A stretch of 64,000 nt of DNA, taken from NCBI RefSeq assembly GCF_900107595.1, contig NZ_FNQF01000002.1, positions 372,001 through 436,000 of the forward strand, in the 5' to 3' direction. The translations under genes and the position numbers were made by a program. The notes beneath the pieces were generated by a model. It saw only the letters and a program-made list of their open reading frames with translations, made no database searches and was not told where the DNA came from. Source of the DNA: Psychroflexus halocasei. GTDB lineage: Bacteria > Bacteroidota > Bacteroidia > Flavobacteriales > Flavobacteriaceae. Position 1 is the first letter of the stretch; each line of letters begins with the position of its first letter. Of the stretch, positions 1-9,119 are shown piece after piece.

Positions 1-714
1 AATGCTGCAAATATTCGTGTGATGGAAGGTTATGGATTAACGGAAACCTCTCCAGTTATTGCTGTTAACGACATGAGAGATCATGGTTTTAGAATTGGTA
101 CAGTCGGCAAACCAATTCCTGAAACAATTGTAAAAATTGCTGAAGATGGTGAGATTTTAGTCAAAGGTCCACAAGTGATGAAATCTTACTACAAAGATGA
201 AGAGAAAACTAACGAGGCTCTCGTCGATGGTTTTTTCCATACTGGTGACATAGGTGAAATTGATAGTGATGGTTTCTTAAAAATTACCGATCGTAAAAAA
301 GAAATGTTCAAAACCTCTGGCGGAAAGTATGTAGCTCCACAAATCTTAGAAAATACAATGAAGCAATCTCGTTTTATTGAACAGATCATGGTGATTGGTG
401 AAGGTGAAAAAATGCCAGCTGCTTTCATACAACCAAATTTTGAATTTGTTATAGAATGGGCTGATCGCAAAGAGATTAATCTAGGAAATACACCTCAAGA
501 AATTGTTAAGAATAATGACCTTATCAGCCGAATTGAAGAAGAGGTTACTTATTACAATAAAAAATTTGGTAATTGGGAAAAAATCAAAAAATTTGAGCTT
601 ACTGGAGAAATTTGGACAATTGAAGATGGACATTTAACACCAACATTAAAACTAAAAAGAAGAAATATTAAAGAAAGATATTTGAATCTCTACAATAAAA
701 TTTACGGTTATTAA
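1..714 (+). CDS. Long-chain acyl-CoA ligase (AMP-binding), C-terminal part
   Basis: The gene is cut by the left window edge; about 237 C-terminal residues remain, and the reading frame is open from base 1. It would activate fatty acids to acyl-CoA through an acyl-AMP intermediate at the inner face of the membrane. Visible adenylation motifs are YGLTETSP near the start, TGD followed by the hinge block DRKKEMFKTSGGKY in the middle, and TPTLKLKR near the end, which supplies the C-terminal catalytic lysine. This layout fits the FadD15-like long-chain family rather than acetyl-CoA synthetases. The gene converges on a lipoprotein gene only four bases away. ATG or GTG codons near the left edge are internal, not starts. 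Confidence 0.9.
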   Translation, partial: NAANIRVMEGYGLTETSPVIAVNDMRDHGFRIGTVGKPIPETIVKIAEDGEILVKGPQVMKSYYKDEEKTNEALVDGFFHTGDIGEIDSDGFLKITDRKKEMFKTSGGKYVAPQILENTMKQSRFIEQIMVIGEGEKMPAAFIQPNFEFVIEWADRKEINLGNTPQEIVKNNDLISRIEEEVTYYNKKFGNWEKIKKFELTGEIWTIEDGHLTPTLKLKRRNIKERYLNLYNKIYGY

Positions 715-729
715 TCAATTATTGATTAA
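711..729. repeat. Short perfect inverted repeat across two convergent stop codons
   Basis: Two 9-base arms (TTAATCAAT and ATTGATTAA) flank a single T. The repeat overlaps the stop codons of both the acyl-CoA ligase gene and the convergent lipoprotein gene. It lacks a GC-rich stem and a T-run, so it is a poor intrinsic terminator, though it could slow readthrough in either direction. Confidence 0.35.
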
Positions 730-2131
730 CCAACTCTAATAAATTAGATTCTATTTTATTACTTGAAAAGGGGATATTGCTTTTTGTAATATGCCCTTTT
801 TTATTGATTAAGAACATACGGTTAATGTGGTTTATTATAAATCTAACTTCTCGGTTTTCAGCATTCGGCTTCAACAACAATTTATATTCCTTAGACTTGT
901 CTATGCCAAATTTATTGAGCCTTTGCTTCCATAACTCTGCACTTTCTGTATCAAAATTTAAACCTATAAATTTTATTTCAGGATATTTATTTTGAAGATT
1001 TTTCACCTTATTGACTTGATAGTTTTTATATGCAGGTGAATGAAAAGACCATGAAGATATTGCTAAAGGCTTCTTATTGATAAGATCGCTCACTGTAATC
1101 GTATCAAGTTCTGATGTCACTAATTGCTGATTGCCTAAATATTTATTCTCAAGGAAATTCTTTTGGATTCTGGTTGAAGCTAAAAGATCTTTTTTTACAT
1201 CATCAGATAAATTACAATTTTTGATTAAAGATTTTGTGTCTTCTAATTGATTTTCATTTTTAGAAAATAAAATTTCTTCTTTGACAAAGCGTTTATAAAA
1301 ACGGTTACGGATGGCATCATTCGTAAATAAATCGTCTGCAATTGTCAAACGCTTTTTAACATTCTTAAAGCTGTTAATTTTAAAGCAATCTACATCATTT
1401 TCATCACAGTCCTTAATAGACTTATTTTTTAGATAATTATCTAAAAATCTTAAATACCCAAAATGGTTTAATAATTCATCGTCATTAAAATCAATTGTAT
1501 CTCTATAATTGAAAAAATCATCACTAAAATCTTTTTTACGTTCTTTGAAATACTTTTGAATTAAAAAAGCATAACGCTCTCTCATATCATAAAACTCGTA
1601 AACAATACTTTTTTTAGCGATACGGTTGAAGTAATCAGAAAAGTCATAACGTTGATGCAAATCTTCAAGTGAACTCAAACGCATTTGTCTGATAGAATCA
1701 GTTTTAAAAGAAAAATCTGAAGGTTTAACTTTGTAATATTTTAAAATCAGGTTATCGTTCTTTTCATTCATCAAATACATATTGATGAGAAAGTTGTTTT
1801 CAGCTGCCGACGACCCACCAAAAGCTAAGGATTCATCAAAAGCCTTCATATTCACCCTAAAAACAAGACTATCATTTGGTTTTAAATAAATCAGTTGCCA
1901 TTCTGGGACATGGTGAAAAGTATAAATACCTTCTTCTTCAATATATATAGAGTCAGAAAAGCGGTTGTTAGAATCAATCTTTATATGCTTTATCAGTTCG
2001 CCGTCTTTACTAATAGATACAACACTATCAAGCGGATGAATCACTTCACCACCTATGTAGGTCATTTCATTTTCAGTTTTTGTACAGCCTGCAATAAAAC
2101 TGATAAAAACTAAAGACAATAAAATTCGCAT
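719..2131 (-). CDS. TlpA-like lipoprotein without a CXXC motif
   Basis: A 470-residue exported lipoprotein. The N-terminus is a type II signal peptide with lipobox SFIAGC, giving lipidated Cys16. An N-terminal beta-rich part resembling DUF4369 proteins is followed by a helical middle and a C-terminal thioredoxin-like region (about residues 345-470). In TlpA/ResA proteins the segment after the first strand reads WASWCGPC; here it reads ISSWSFHSPAY, so both redox cysteines are missing. It therefore cannot act as a thiol-disulfide oxidoreductase by the usual mechanism and may be a binding or structural derivative. It is a single gene, with a -7 box (TATATTTG on the minus strand) at 2157-2164. 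The precise role is unknown. Confidence 0.75.
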   Translation of the reverse strand: MRILLSLVFISFIAGCTKTENEMTYIGGEVIHPLDSVVSISKDGELIKHIKIDSNNRFSDSIYIEEEGIYTFHHVPEWQLIYLKPNDSLVFRVNMKAFDESLAFGGSSAAENNFLINMYLMNEKNDNLILKYYKVKPSDFSFKTDSIRQMRLSSLEDLHQRYDFSDYFNRIAKKSIVYEFYDMRERYAFLIQKYFKERKKDFSDDFFNYRDTIDFNDDELLNHFGYLRFLDNYLKNKSIKDCDENDVDCFKINSFKNVKKRLTIADDLFTNDAIRNRFYKRFVKEEILFSKNENQLEDTKSLIKNCNLSDDVKKDLLASTRIQKNFLENKYLGNQQLVTSELDTITVSDLINKKPLAISSWSFHSPAYKNYQVNKVKNLQNKYPEIKFIGLNFDTESAELWKQRLNKFGIDKSKEYKLLLKPNAENREVRFIINHINRMFLINKKGHITKSNIPFSSNKIESNLLELVNQ

Positions 2132-2156
2132 AAGATTTAATCCTGTTGGTCCCGTA

Positions 2157-2164
2157 CAAATATA
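2157..2164 (-). promoter_or_regulatory. -7 promoter box of the TlpA-like gene
   Basis: On the minus strand this reads TATATTTG, a full match to the Bacteroidota -7 consensus TAnnTTTG, 25 bases before the ATG. No TTTG was found at the usual 19-base spacing, so only the -7 half is supported. Confidence 0.4.
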
Positions 2165-2237
2165 TATTTAGCAAATCTATTTTGATGTTAAGCAGTCGTT
2201 AAAAGCTATATTTTGAGTCCTTTATAATGTGGATTAA

Positions 2238-3893
<1,656 letters not shown>

Positions 3894-3919
3894 TTTTATC
3901 GGATTTTTTTATAAAGCTT

Positions 3920-3953
3920 AAAAGGCTGCTTTTTGATAAAAGCAGCCTTTTTT
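3920..3953. terminator. Bidirectional rho-independent terminator (ABC-F / carB)
   Basis: A perfect 12-base stem (3921-3932 with 3939-3950) surrounds a 6-base loop, with A-rich and T-rich flanks. It lies between the convergent ABC-F and carB genes and can terminate both. Confidence 0.85.
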
Positions 3954-3972
3954 AATAGATATAATTCAGTTA

Positions 3973-6825
3973 TTATTTACTTAAATACATGCGTCTTTTT
4001 GCATAAAGATTATAAAAATCATCATCTCGTAAACTATCGATAAATAAAATACTTTCTCCTGTACTTTTCATTTCAGGACCTAGTTGCTTATTCACATTAT
4101 GAAATTTATCAAAAGAAAAAACTGGTTGTTTTATCGCGTAACCTTCTAATTGTGGATTAAAATCAAAGTCTTTCACCTTTGCATGCCCTAGCATAACCTT
4201 GGTTGCAAAATTCACATATGGTTCGCCATAAGCTTTTGCGATAAAAGGAACCGTACGAGAAGCTCTTGGGTTTGCTTCAATAATAAAGACCTCATCATCT
4301 TTCACGGCAAATTGAATGTTGATTAACCCAACTGTATTAAGAGCAAGAGCGATTTTACGCGTGTGATCTTTGATTTGTTCAATCACTAAGTTTCCTAAAT
4401 TAAAAGGAGGTAATGTTGCGTTTGAGTCACCTGAATGAATTCCGCAAGGCTCGATATGCTCCATTATTCCGATAATATAAACATCTTCACCATCACATAT
4501 TGCATCAGCTTCTGCTTCAATAGCTCCATCTAAATAATGATCTAAAAGAAGTTTGTTATTTGGAATTTTACTTAACAAATCGACAACATGCGCTTCTAAC
4601 TCTTTTTTGTTGATCACAATTTTCATCCCTTGACCACCTAAAACATATGAAGGTCTTACAAGAATTGGAAAGTCTAATTCATCAGAGAGTTTTAAAGCTT
4701 GGTCTGCAGTTTCAGCAACACCAAACTCTGGATAAGGAATATCATTATCTTTTAATAAAGTTGAAAAGCTTCCTCTATCTTCAGCTAAATCTAAAGATTG
4801 ATAGTTTGTCCCTATGATATTTATACCGTATCTGTCTAACTTTTCTGCTAGTTTAAGCGCTGTTTGTCCGCCCAATTGAACGATCACGCCATCAGGTTTT
4901 TCATGCCTGATGATATCGTAAATATGTTCCCAAAAAACGGGTTCAAAATAAAGTTTATCAGCAATGTCAAAGTCGGTAGAAACTGTTTCTGGGTTACAGT
5001 TAATCATAATAGTTTCGTAACCACATTCGGAAGCAGCGAGCACACCATGAACACAGCAATAATCAAATTCTATTCCTTGGCCAATTCGGTTTGGTCCAGA
5101 TCCTAGAACAATAATTTTTTTCTTGTCTGAAACTTCACTTTCATTTTCAACATAAATTTCTCCATCAGCTGTTTCTATCTCTGCCTCAAAAGTTGAATAA
5201 TAATATGGTGTTTGTGCTTCAAATTCAGCGGCACAAGTATCAACAAGTTTATAAACGCGATTAATATTGAGGTCACTTCGTTTATTATAAACTTCACTTT
5301 CTAAACAATTCAGCATGTGTGCGATTTGTCTATCTGCAAAACCTTTTTGTTTCGCTTCAAGTAAAAGTGGCTTTTGAAGTGTTTCAATCGTAAACTTTTC
5401 TATTTCTTTTTCTAAAAAATGAAGTTCTTCATATTGTTTTAAGAACCACATGTCAATTTTAGTGATTTCATGAATTCGACTGAGAGGAATTCCCATTTGA
5501 ATGGCATCGTAAATGACAAAAACTCTATCCCAACTTGCAAATTCAAGTTTTTCTAGAATTTGATTATAATCTTTATAACCTTTTCCATCTGCACCTAAGC
5601 CATTTCGTTTGATTTCAAGCGACTGTGTTGCTTTGTGTAAGGCTTCTTGAAAAGAACGGCCGATTCCCATCACCTCACCGACAGCTTTCATCTGTAAACC
5701 TAAAGTTCGATCGGAACCTTCAAATTTATCAAAATTCCATCGTGGAATTTTAACAATAACGTAATCTAAAGTTGGCTCGAAGTAAGCTGAAGTTGTTTTG
5801 GTAATTTGGTTTTCAAGCTCATCTAAGTGATAGCCTATTGCGAGTTTTGTCGCAATTTTAGCAATTGGATAACCCGTTGCTTTAGACGCTAATGCGGAAG
5901 AACGAGAAACTCTAGGGTTAATTTCAATAGCGATGATATCCTCATTTTCATCAGGGCTTACTGCAAATTGCACATTACAACCTCCAGCAAAATCTCCAAT
6001 ACTTCGCATCATTTTGATAGCCATATCACGCATGCGTTGATATGTTTTATCGCTTAAGGTCATTGCTGGTGCAACAGTAATTGAGTCACCAGTATGGATT
6101 CCCATCGGATCCATATTCTCAATGCTACAAATAATAGTTACATTATCATTGGCATCACGCAATAACTCAAGCTCATATTCTTTCCAACCTAATAAAGCTT
6201 TATCGATTAAAACTTCATGTATCGGTGAAGCTTCAAGTCCACGATGAAGAAGTTTTTCAAACTGATCTTCAGTATGCACAAAAGAAGCGCCTGTCCCTCC
6301 TAGTGTAAAAGAAGCTCGAATAACTAGAGGAAAACCAAATTCTTGAGCAACTTCTTTTCCTTCAAGGTAAGAAGTTACAGTTTTTGAAGGTGCCACAGGA
6401 ATATCGATTTTCTGCATGAGTTTTCTGAACTCTTCTCGATCTTCGGTAATATTAATCGCATCAATATCGACACCGATAAGCTTGACATCAAAATCTTTCC
6501 ATATTCCTTTTTCGTCAGCTTCAATACAAAGATTTAATGCGGTTTGTCCTCCCATTGTTGGTAAAACAGCATCAATTTCTGGATGTAATTTAAGTATTTC
6601 AATAATCGACTTGATCGTTAATGGCTTAAGATAAACGTGATCTGCCATTGTTGGATCAGTCATTATAGTTGCTGGGTTTGAGTTGATCAATATCGTTTTG
6701 ATACCGTCTTCTCTTAGCGATCTTAAGGATTGTGAACCAGAGTAATCAAATTCGCAAGCTTGACCAATAACAATTGGACCAGAACCAATTAGTAAAACGT
6801 TTTTTAGATCGTGATTTTTAGGCAT
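3973..6825 (-). CDS. carB: Carbamoyl-phosphate synthase large subunit lacking the allosteric domain
   Basis: 950 residues. It makes carbamoyl phosphate from bicarbonate, ATP and ammonia (delivered by CarA) for pyrimidine and arginine synthesis. The N-terminus (NVLLIGSGPIVIGQACEFDYSGSQ) and the start of the second synthetase half (IIVLGSGPNRIGQGIEFDYCCVH) are both typical, so the two ATP-grasp halves are complete. The protein ends shortly after the second ATP-grasp region, whereas E. coli CarB has about 1073 residues and a C-terminal MGS-like domain binding UMP, IMP and ornithine. That domain is absent, as I recall for other flavobacterial CarB. There is no carA neighbour, so the small subunit is encoded elsewhere. 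Terminators bound the gene on both sides. Confidence 0.95.
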   Translation of the reverse strand: MPKNHDLKNVLLIGSGPIVIGQACEFDYSGSQSLRSLREDGIKTILINSNPATIMTDPTMADHVYLKPLTIKSIIEILKLHPEIDAVLPTMGGQTALNLCIEADEKGIWKDFDVKLIGVDIDAINITEDREEFRKLMQKIDIPVAPSKTVTSYLEGKEVAQEFGFPLVIRASFTLGGTGASFVHTEDQFEKLLHRGLEASPIHEVLIDKALLGWKEYELELLRDANDNVTIICSIENMDPMGIHTGDSITVAPAMTLSDKTYQRMRDMAIKMMRSIGDFAGGCNVQFAVSPDENEDIIAIEINPRVSRSSALASKATGYPIAKIATKLAIGYHLDELENQITKTTSAYFEPTLDYVIVKIPRWNFDKFEGSDRTLGLQMKAVGEVMGIGRSFQEALHKATQSLEIKRNGLGADGKGYKDYNQILEKLEFASWDRVFVIYDAIQMGIPLSRIHEITKIDMWFLKQYEELHFLEKEIEKFTIETLQKPLLLEAKQKGFADRQIAHMLNCLESEVYNKRSDLNINRVYKLVDTCAAEFEAQTPYYYSTFEAEIETADGEIYVENESEVSDKKKIIVLGSGPNRIGQGIEFDYCCVHGVLAASECGYETIMINCNPETVSTDFDIADKLYFEPVFWEHIYDIIRHEKPDGVIVQLGGQTALKLAEKLDRYGINIIGTNYQSLDLAEDRGSFSTLLKDNDIPYPEFGVAETADQALKLSDELDFPILVRPSYVLGGQGMKIVINKKELEAHVVDLLSKIPNNKLLLDHYLDGAIEAEADAICDGEDVYIIGIMEHIEPCGIHSGDSNATLPPFNLGNLVIEQIKDHTRKIALALNTVGLINIQFAVKDDEVFIIEANPRASRTVPFIAKAYGEPYVNFATKVMLGHAKVKDFDFNPQLEGYAIKQPVFSFDKFHNVNKQLGPEMKSTGESILFIDSLRDDDFYNLYAKRRMYLSK

Positions 6826-6860
6826 AATAATGGGCGTTGAAATTTCATTGAATTGTATAA

Positions 6861-6893
6861 AAAAAGGTGTTGCTTTTAAAAAACAACACCTTT
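6861..6893 (-). terminator. Rho-independent terminator of rpmH
   Basis: A 10-base stem (6863-6872 with 6884-6893, AAAGGTGTTG and its complement) is followed on the minus strand by a T-run. It lies between rpmH and carB and separates their transcription. Confidence 0.75.
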
Positions 6894-6917
6894 AAAATAT
6901 GATTAAGTGATCATAGA

Positions 6918-7079
6918 TTATCTTTTTCTCATGCTTAATTCAGATGACACAGATAATCTTTTTCTACCTTTTGCTCTTCTTCTTGAAAGAACCTTTCTTC
7001 CATTCTTAGAAGCCATTCTCTCTCTAAAACCATGTTTGTTCTTACGTTTTCTTTTCGAAGGTTGGAAAGTTCTTTTCAT
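6918..7079 (-). CDS. rpmH: 50S ribosomal protein L34
   Basis: A 53-residue, very basic protein starting [20 protein letters not shown] and ending SMRKR, the characteristic L34 sequence. It is a structural component of the large ribosomal subunit near the exit tunnel. It is the classic small gene missed by length cutoffs. A complete promoter, TTTG-N19-TATATTTG, lies upstream at 7123-7153 and a terminator follows at 6861-6893, so it is a monocistronic unit. An open frame on the opposite strand here is only its shadow. Confidence 0.97.
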   Translation of the reverse strand: MKRTFQPSKRKRKNKHGFRERMASKNGRKVLSRRRAKGRKRLSVSSELSMRKR

Positions 7080-7122
7080 TATCTTTATGTTTTATTAATC
7101 TTAGTATTTATTTTATCGCGTG

Positions 7123-7153
7123 CAAATATACAATAAAACCTTTTTTAAGCAAA
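7123..7153 (-). promoter_or_regulatory. Complete promoter of rpmH
   Basis: On the minus strand, a -33 TTTG (7150-7153), exactly 19 bases, then a -7 TATATTTG (7123-7130). This is a perfect match to the Bacteroidota housekeeping consensus TTTG-N19-TAnnTTTG, 43 bases before the rpmH start. Confidence 0.8.
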
Positions 7154-7185
7154 CTTGTACTTAAAGATTTTCTCATTCTTTTTTG

Positions 7186-7193
7186 TAAATTTG
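7186..7193 (+). promoter_or_regulatory. -7 box of the TPR membrane protein gene
   Basis: TAAATTTG matches TAnnTTTG and lies 21 bases before the ATG. No -33 TTTG lies at the usual distance. Confidence 0.4.
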
Positions 7194-7214
7194 CAAATTG
7201 ACTAAAACTTAAAC

Positions 7215-7730
7215 ATGTTCAATAAAAATTTAAAACTCATTATCGCCGGATTGATTATTGCATTTGGTATTTACCAAATCACCGAATCGTTTATTGGTAA
7301 CGGCATTTCGCTTATTTTATTCTCAGGAATTTTCATCTTTCTTTATTTTAAAAATGAAATGATTCTTTTGGCATTTTTAAGATTGCGTAAGCAAGATTTT
7401 GATGGTGCCAAAAAATGGCTCGACCGCATCAAAAATCCTGAATCGGCACTTACTCAAAAGCAATTAGGCTATTACAATTATTTACACGGTTTGATGCTTT
7501 CACAAAAAAACATGACGCAAGCCGAAAAGTATTTCAAAAAAGCGATTAAACTCGGTTTATCAATGGATCATGATTTGGCGATGGCAAAACTCAACTTGGC
7601 GGGAATTGCAATGACTAAACGCAGAAAAAGAGAAGCGCAAATGCTCCTTAAGGAAGCAAAAAAGCTAGATAAAAATGGGATGATGACCGACCAGATAAGA
7701 ATGATGAAGCAACAGATGAAAAAAATCTAG
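7215..7730 (+). CDS. Membrane-anchored TPR-like protein of unknown function
   Basis: 171 residues. Two N-terminal hydrophobic segments (about residues 7-25 and 30-47) form a hairpin anchor. The rest is helical and cytoplasmic, with TPR-like repeats such as GYYNYLHGLMLSQKNMTQAEKYFKKAIKLG, followed by a basic C-terminus. TPR domains mediate protein-protein contacts, so a scaffold role is possible, but no partner can be named. The stop codon overlaps that of the convergent AraC-like gene by four bases. It is a single-gene unit next to rpmH, transcribed divergently. Confidence 0.7.
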   Translation: MFNKNLKLIIAGLIIAFGIYQITESFIGNGISLILFSGIFIFLYFKNEMILLAFLRLRKQDFDGAKKWLDRIKNPESALTQKQLGYYNYLHGLMLSQKNMTQAEKYFKKAIKLGLSMDHDLAMAKLNLAGIAMTKRRKREAQMLLKEAKKLDKNGMMTDQIRMMKQQMKKI

Positions 7731-7921
7731 AGCTTTGATTTTCTGAAACTCATGGGCGTTTGTCCAAAACGTCTTTTGAAAACTTGATTTAAGCTTGAGA
7801 TAGAGTTGAAACCTAAATCAATCGCGATATCTTGAATTTTGAGATCTGTATTGATAAGTAGTTTTTCCACTTTCTCAAGTTTTTTTCTGCTATATATTGT
7901 CGAAGTGTTGGACATATCCAT
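7727..7921 (-). CDS. Half-length AraC-type HTH protein or gene remnant
   Basis: 64 residues. The C-terminal part LKIQDIAIDLGFNSISSLNQVFKRRFGQTPMSFRKSK is the second helix-turn-helix of AraC/XylS regulators, including the family ending G-x-TP-x-x-FR. The first HTH and any sensor domain are missing. No frameshifted remains of them are apparent in the 150 bases upstream. It may be a short free-standing DNA-binding protein or the surviving end of a decayed regulator. A 22-base palindrome at 7985-8006 lies between it and the divergent gene. Upstream Met codons MDM are the only plausible starts. Confidence 0.55.
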   Translation of the reverse strand: MDMSNTSTIYSRKKLEKVEKLLINTDLKIQDIAIDLGFNSISSLNQVFKRRFGQTPMSFRKSKL

Positions 7922-7984
7922 ATTATACGAAAAAAAGAATCATAACCAGAATTCTATCTTAATCTAAAGTAACTATTAAAATCA

Positions 7985-8006
7985 CTATTGAACTTGAGTT
8001 CAATAG
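7985..8006. promoter_or_regulatory. 22-base palindrome, candidate operator
   Basis: Two perfect 10-base arms (CTATTGAACT and AGTTCAATAG) flank TG. The centre is about 75 bases from each of the divergent starts (AraC-like gene on the minus strand, thioredoxin-fold gene on the plus strand). There is no T-run, so an operator is more likely than a terminator. Confidence 0.5.
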
Positions 8007-8075
8007 ATTAAATCTGTATTATATAACTGTAGGTTATCATTTTTTCCTAAATTTACAAATAACCAACCAAAACTA

Positions 8076-8783
8076 ATGCTAAAACTAATCACAATACTAT
8101 TCTTGTTTTTTCAATTATCTTATGCGCAAGATGATCAATCAAGCTTAGATGATTTTGTTTTTGAAAACGTACTCGCTAATCATAGAGAGTTTGATTACAA
8201 AATCCACAATGCATACCTCAATCAAGATTACGATAAGGTAGATAAAATATTTAGAGATTTTATCGAAGATAATCTTCATAATAAAATCATGAATGATTTC
8301 ACTTGGAATAAATTCAGGTCTAGGCATAAATCTCTTTATGACATTGATCTTCCTATTTATTTAATGACCAGAAGTTCATGGTCGCTTCCTAATATTGGCG
8401 AAATACCAGCAATTAATAGATTAGCCAAAAAGTACAAAAAAGAAATCAAATTTGTTGTTCTGTTTTGGGATAATAAGCAAAAAATGAAAAAGCAAGGACG
8501 CAAATACTCACGCCATGTCAACGTAGTTTATATTGATGAAATGCAAAATAAAGACGCTTATACTATCAAAGCTTTAAAACATGTTTTAGGAGTTCCAACT
8601 TCTTTTGTCATAAATAAAAACAAGCGTGTTATGGATGTTGACCGACCAGTAGCAACCCCTTTTCACGTTGAAGAAAGTCAAGCAAAACAAACTTGTGTTG
8701 AATCAATAGAAGAGAAAATTAATCGTGCCTTTGATAGTTCTTATAAACTTATTTCTGAAAAATCATCCGAAGACCGACAATAA
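8076..8783 (+). CDS. Secreted thioredoxin-fold protein without a CXXC motif
   Basis: 235 residues with a cleavable signal peptide (MLKLITILFLFFQLSYAQ, cleavage near residue 18). Residues about 90-200 look like a thioredoxin-like fold: a first strand LPIYLMTRSSW, then the helix region, a second strand EIKFVVLFWD, and a VPTSFVINKNKRV segment resembling the TlpA strand after the cis-proline. The position of the redox CXXC reads SSWSLPN, so disulfide chemistry is not expected. The single cysteine near the C-terminus (about residue 208) is not in a pair. The end overlaps the convergent permease gene by 35 bases. Function unknown. Confidence 0.6.
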   Translation: MLKLITILFLFFQLSYAQDDQSSLDDFVFENVLANHREFDYKIHNAYLNQDYDKVDKIFRDFIEDNLHNKIMNDFTWNKFRSRHKSLYDIDLPIYLMTRSSWSLPNIGEIPAINRLAKKYKKEIKFVVLFWDNKQKMKKQGRKYSRHVNVVYIDEMQNKDAYTIKALKHVLGVPTSFVINKNKRVMDVDRPVATPFHVEESQAKQTCVESIEEKINRAFDSSYKLISEKSSEDRQ

Positions 8784-9114
8784 GCATCAAAGCGCCAAAT
8801 AAACGCTTTAAAAGAGACTCACTAATTGTTACAGCCAATTTGGATCCTAAATAACCTCCTACAACAAAAAAAATCGCCATAATTAAGGCATACTTCCAGT
8901 TGACATGACCTTCTTGGTAATAATTATAAGCGGCTGCAAAAGTAACTGGTACTGCTAACACAGCTAAACTTGTCCCTTGAGCTTCTTGTTGAGAGCCTAA
9001 TAACAGAAGTAGTAAAGGCACCATAATAACGCCGCCTCCTACACCAAATATTCCACTCATGAAACCACTTAAAAGACCAATTAAAACCAGAAAAAACAAA
9101 AATGAAGCTGACAT
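8749..9114 (-). CDS. Half-size TauE/SafE-family membrane permease
   Basis: 121 residues with about four hydrophobic segments. The N-terminal motif SGFMSGIFGVGGGVIMVPLLLLLLG is the signature of the TauE/SafE (DUF81) family of anion or sulfur-compound exporters. Typical members have about 250 residues and two copies of this unit; here there is one, so the protein would need to act as a dimer. The flanking genes abut closely (5 bases to the transglycosylase gene, overlap on the other side), so there is no room for a lost second half. Single-unit members occur in Bacteroidota as I recall. Substrate unknown. Confidence 0.7.
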   Translation of the reverse strand: MSASFLFFLVLIGLLSGFMSGIFGVGGGVIMVPLLLLLLGSQQEAQGTSLAVLAVPVTFAAAYNYYQEGHVNWKYALIMAIFFVVGGYLGSKLAVTISESLLKRLFGALMLIVGLRMIFQK

Positions 9115-9119
9115 AAAGT

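Noticed and set aside
711-729. Inverted repeat as a rho-independent terminator
   Set aside because: The stem is nearly all A/T and there is no T-run, so it is listed only as a repeat.
6907-7098. Open reading frame on the plus strand
   Set aside because: It is antisense to rpmH, whose sequence is unmistakable, and has a promoter and terminator on the minus strand.
8749-9114. TauE/SafE gene as a truncated pseudogene
   Set aside because: The frame is intact, neighbours abut on both sides, and single-unit members of the family are plausible.
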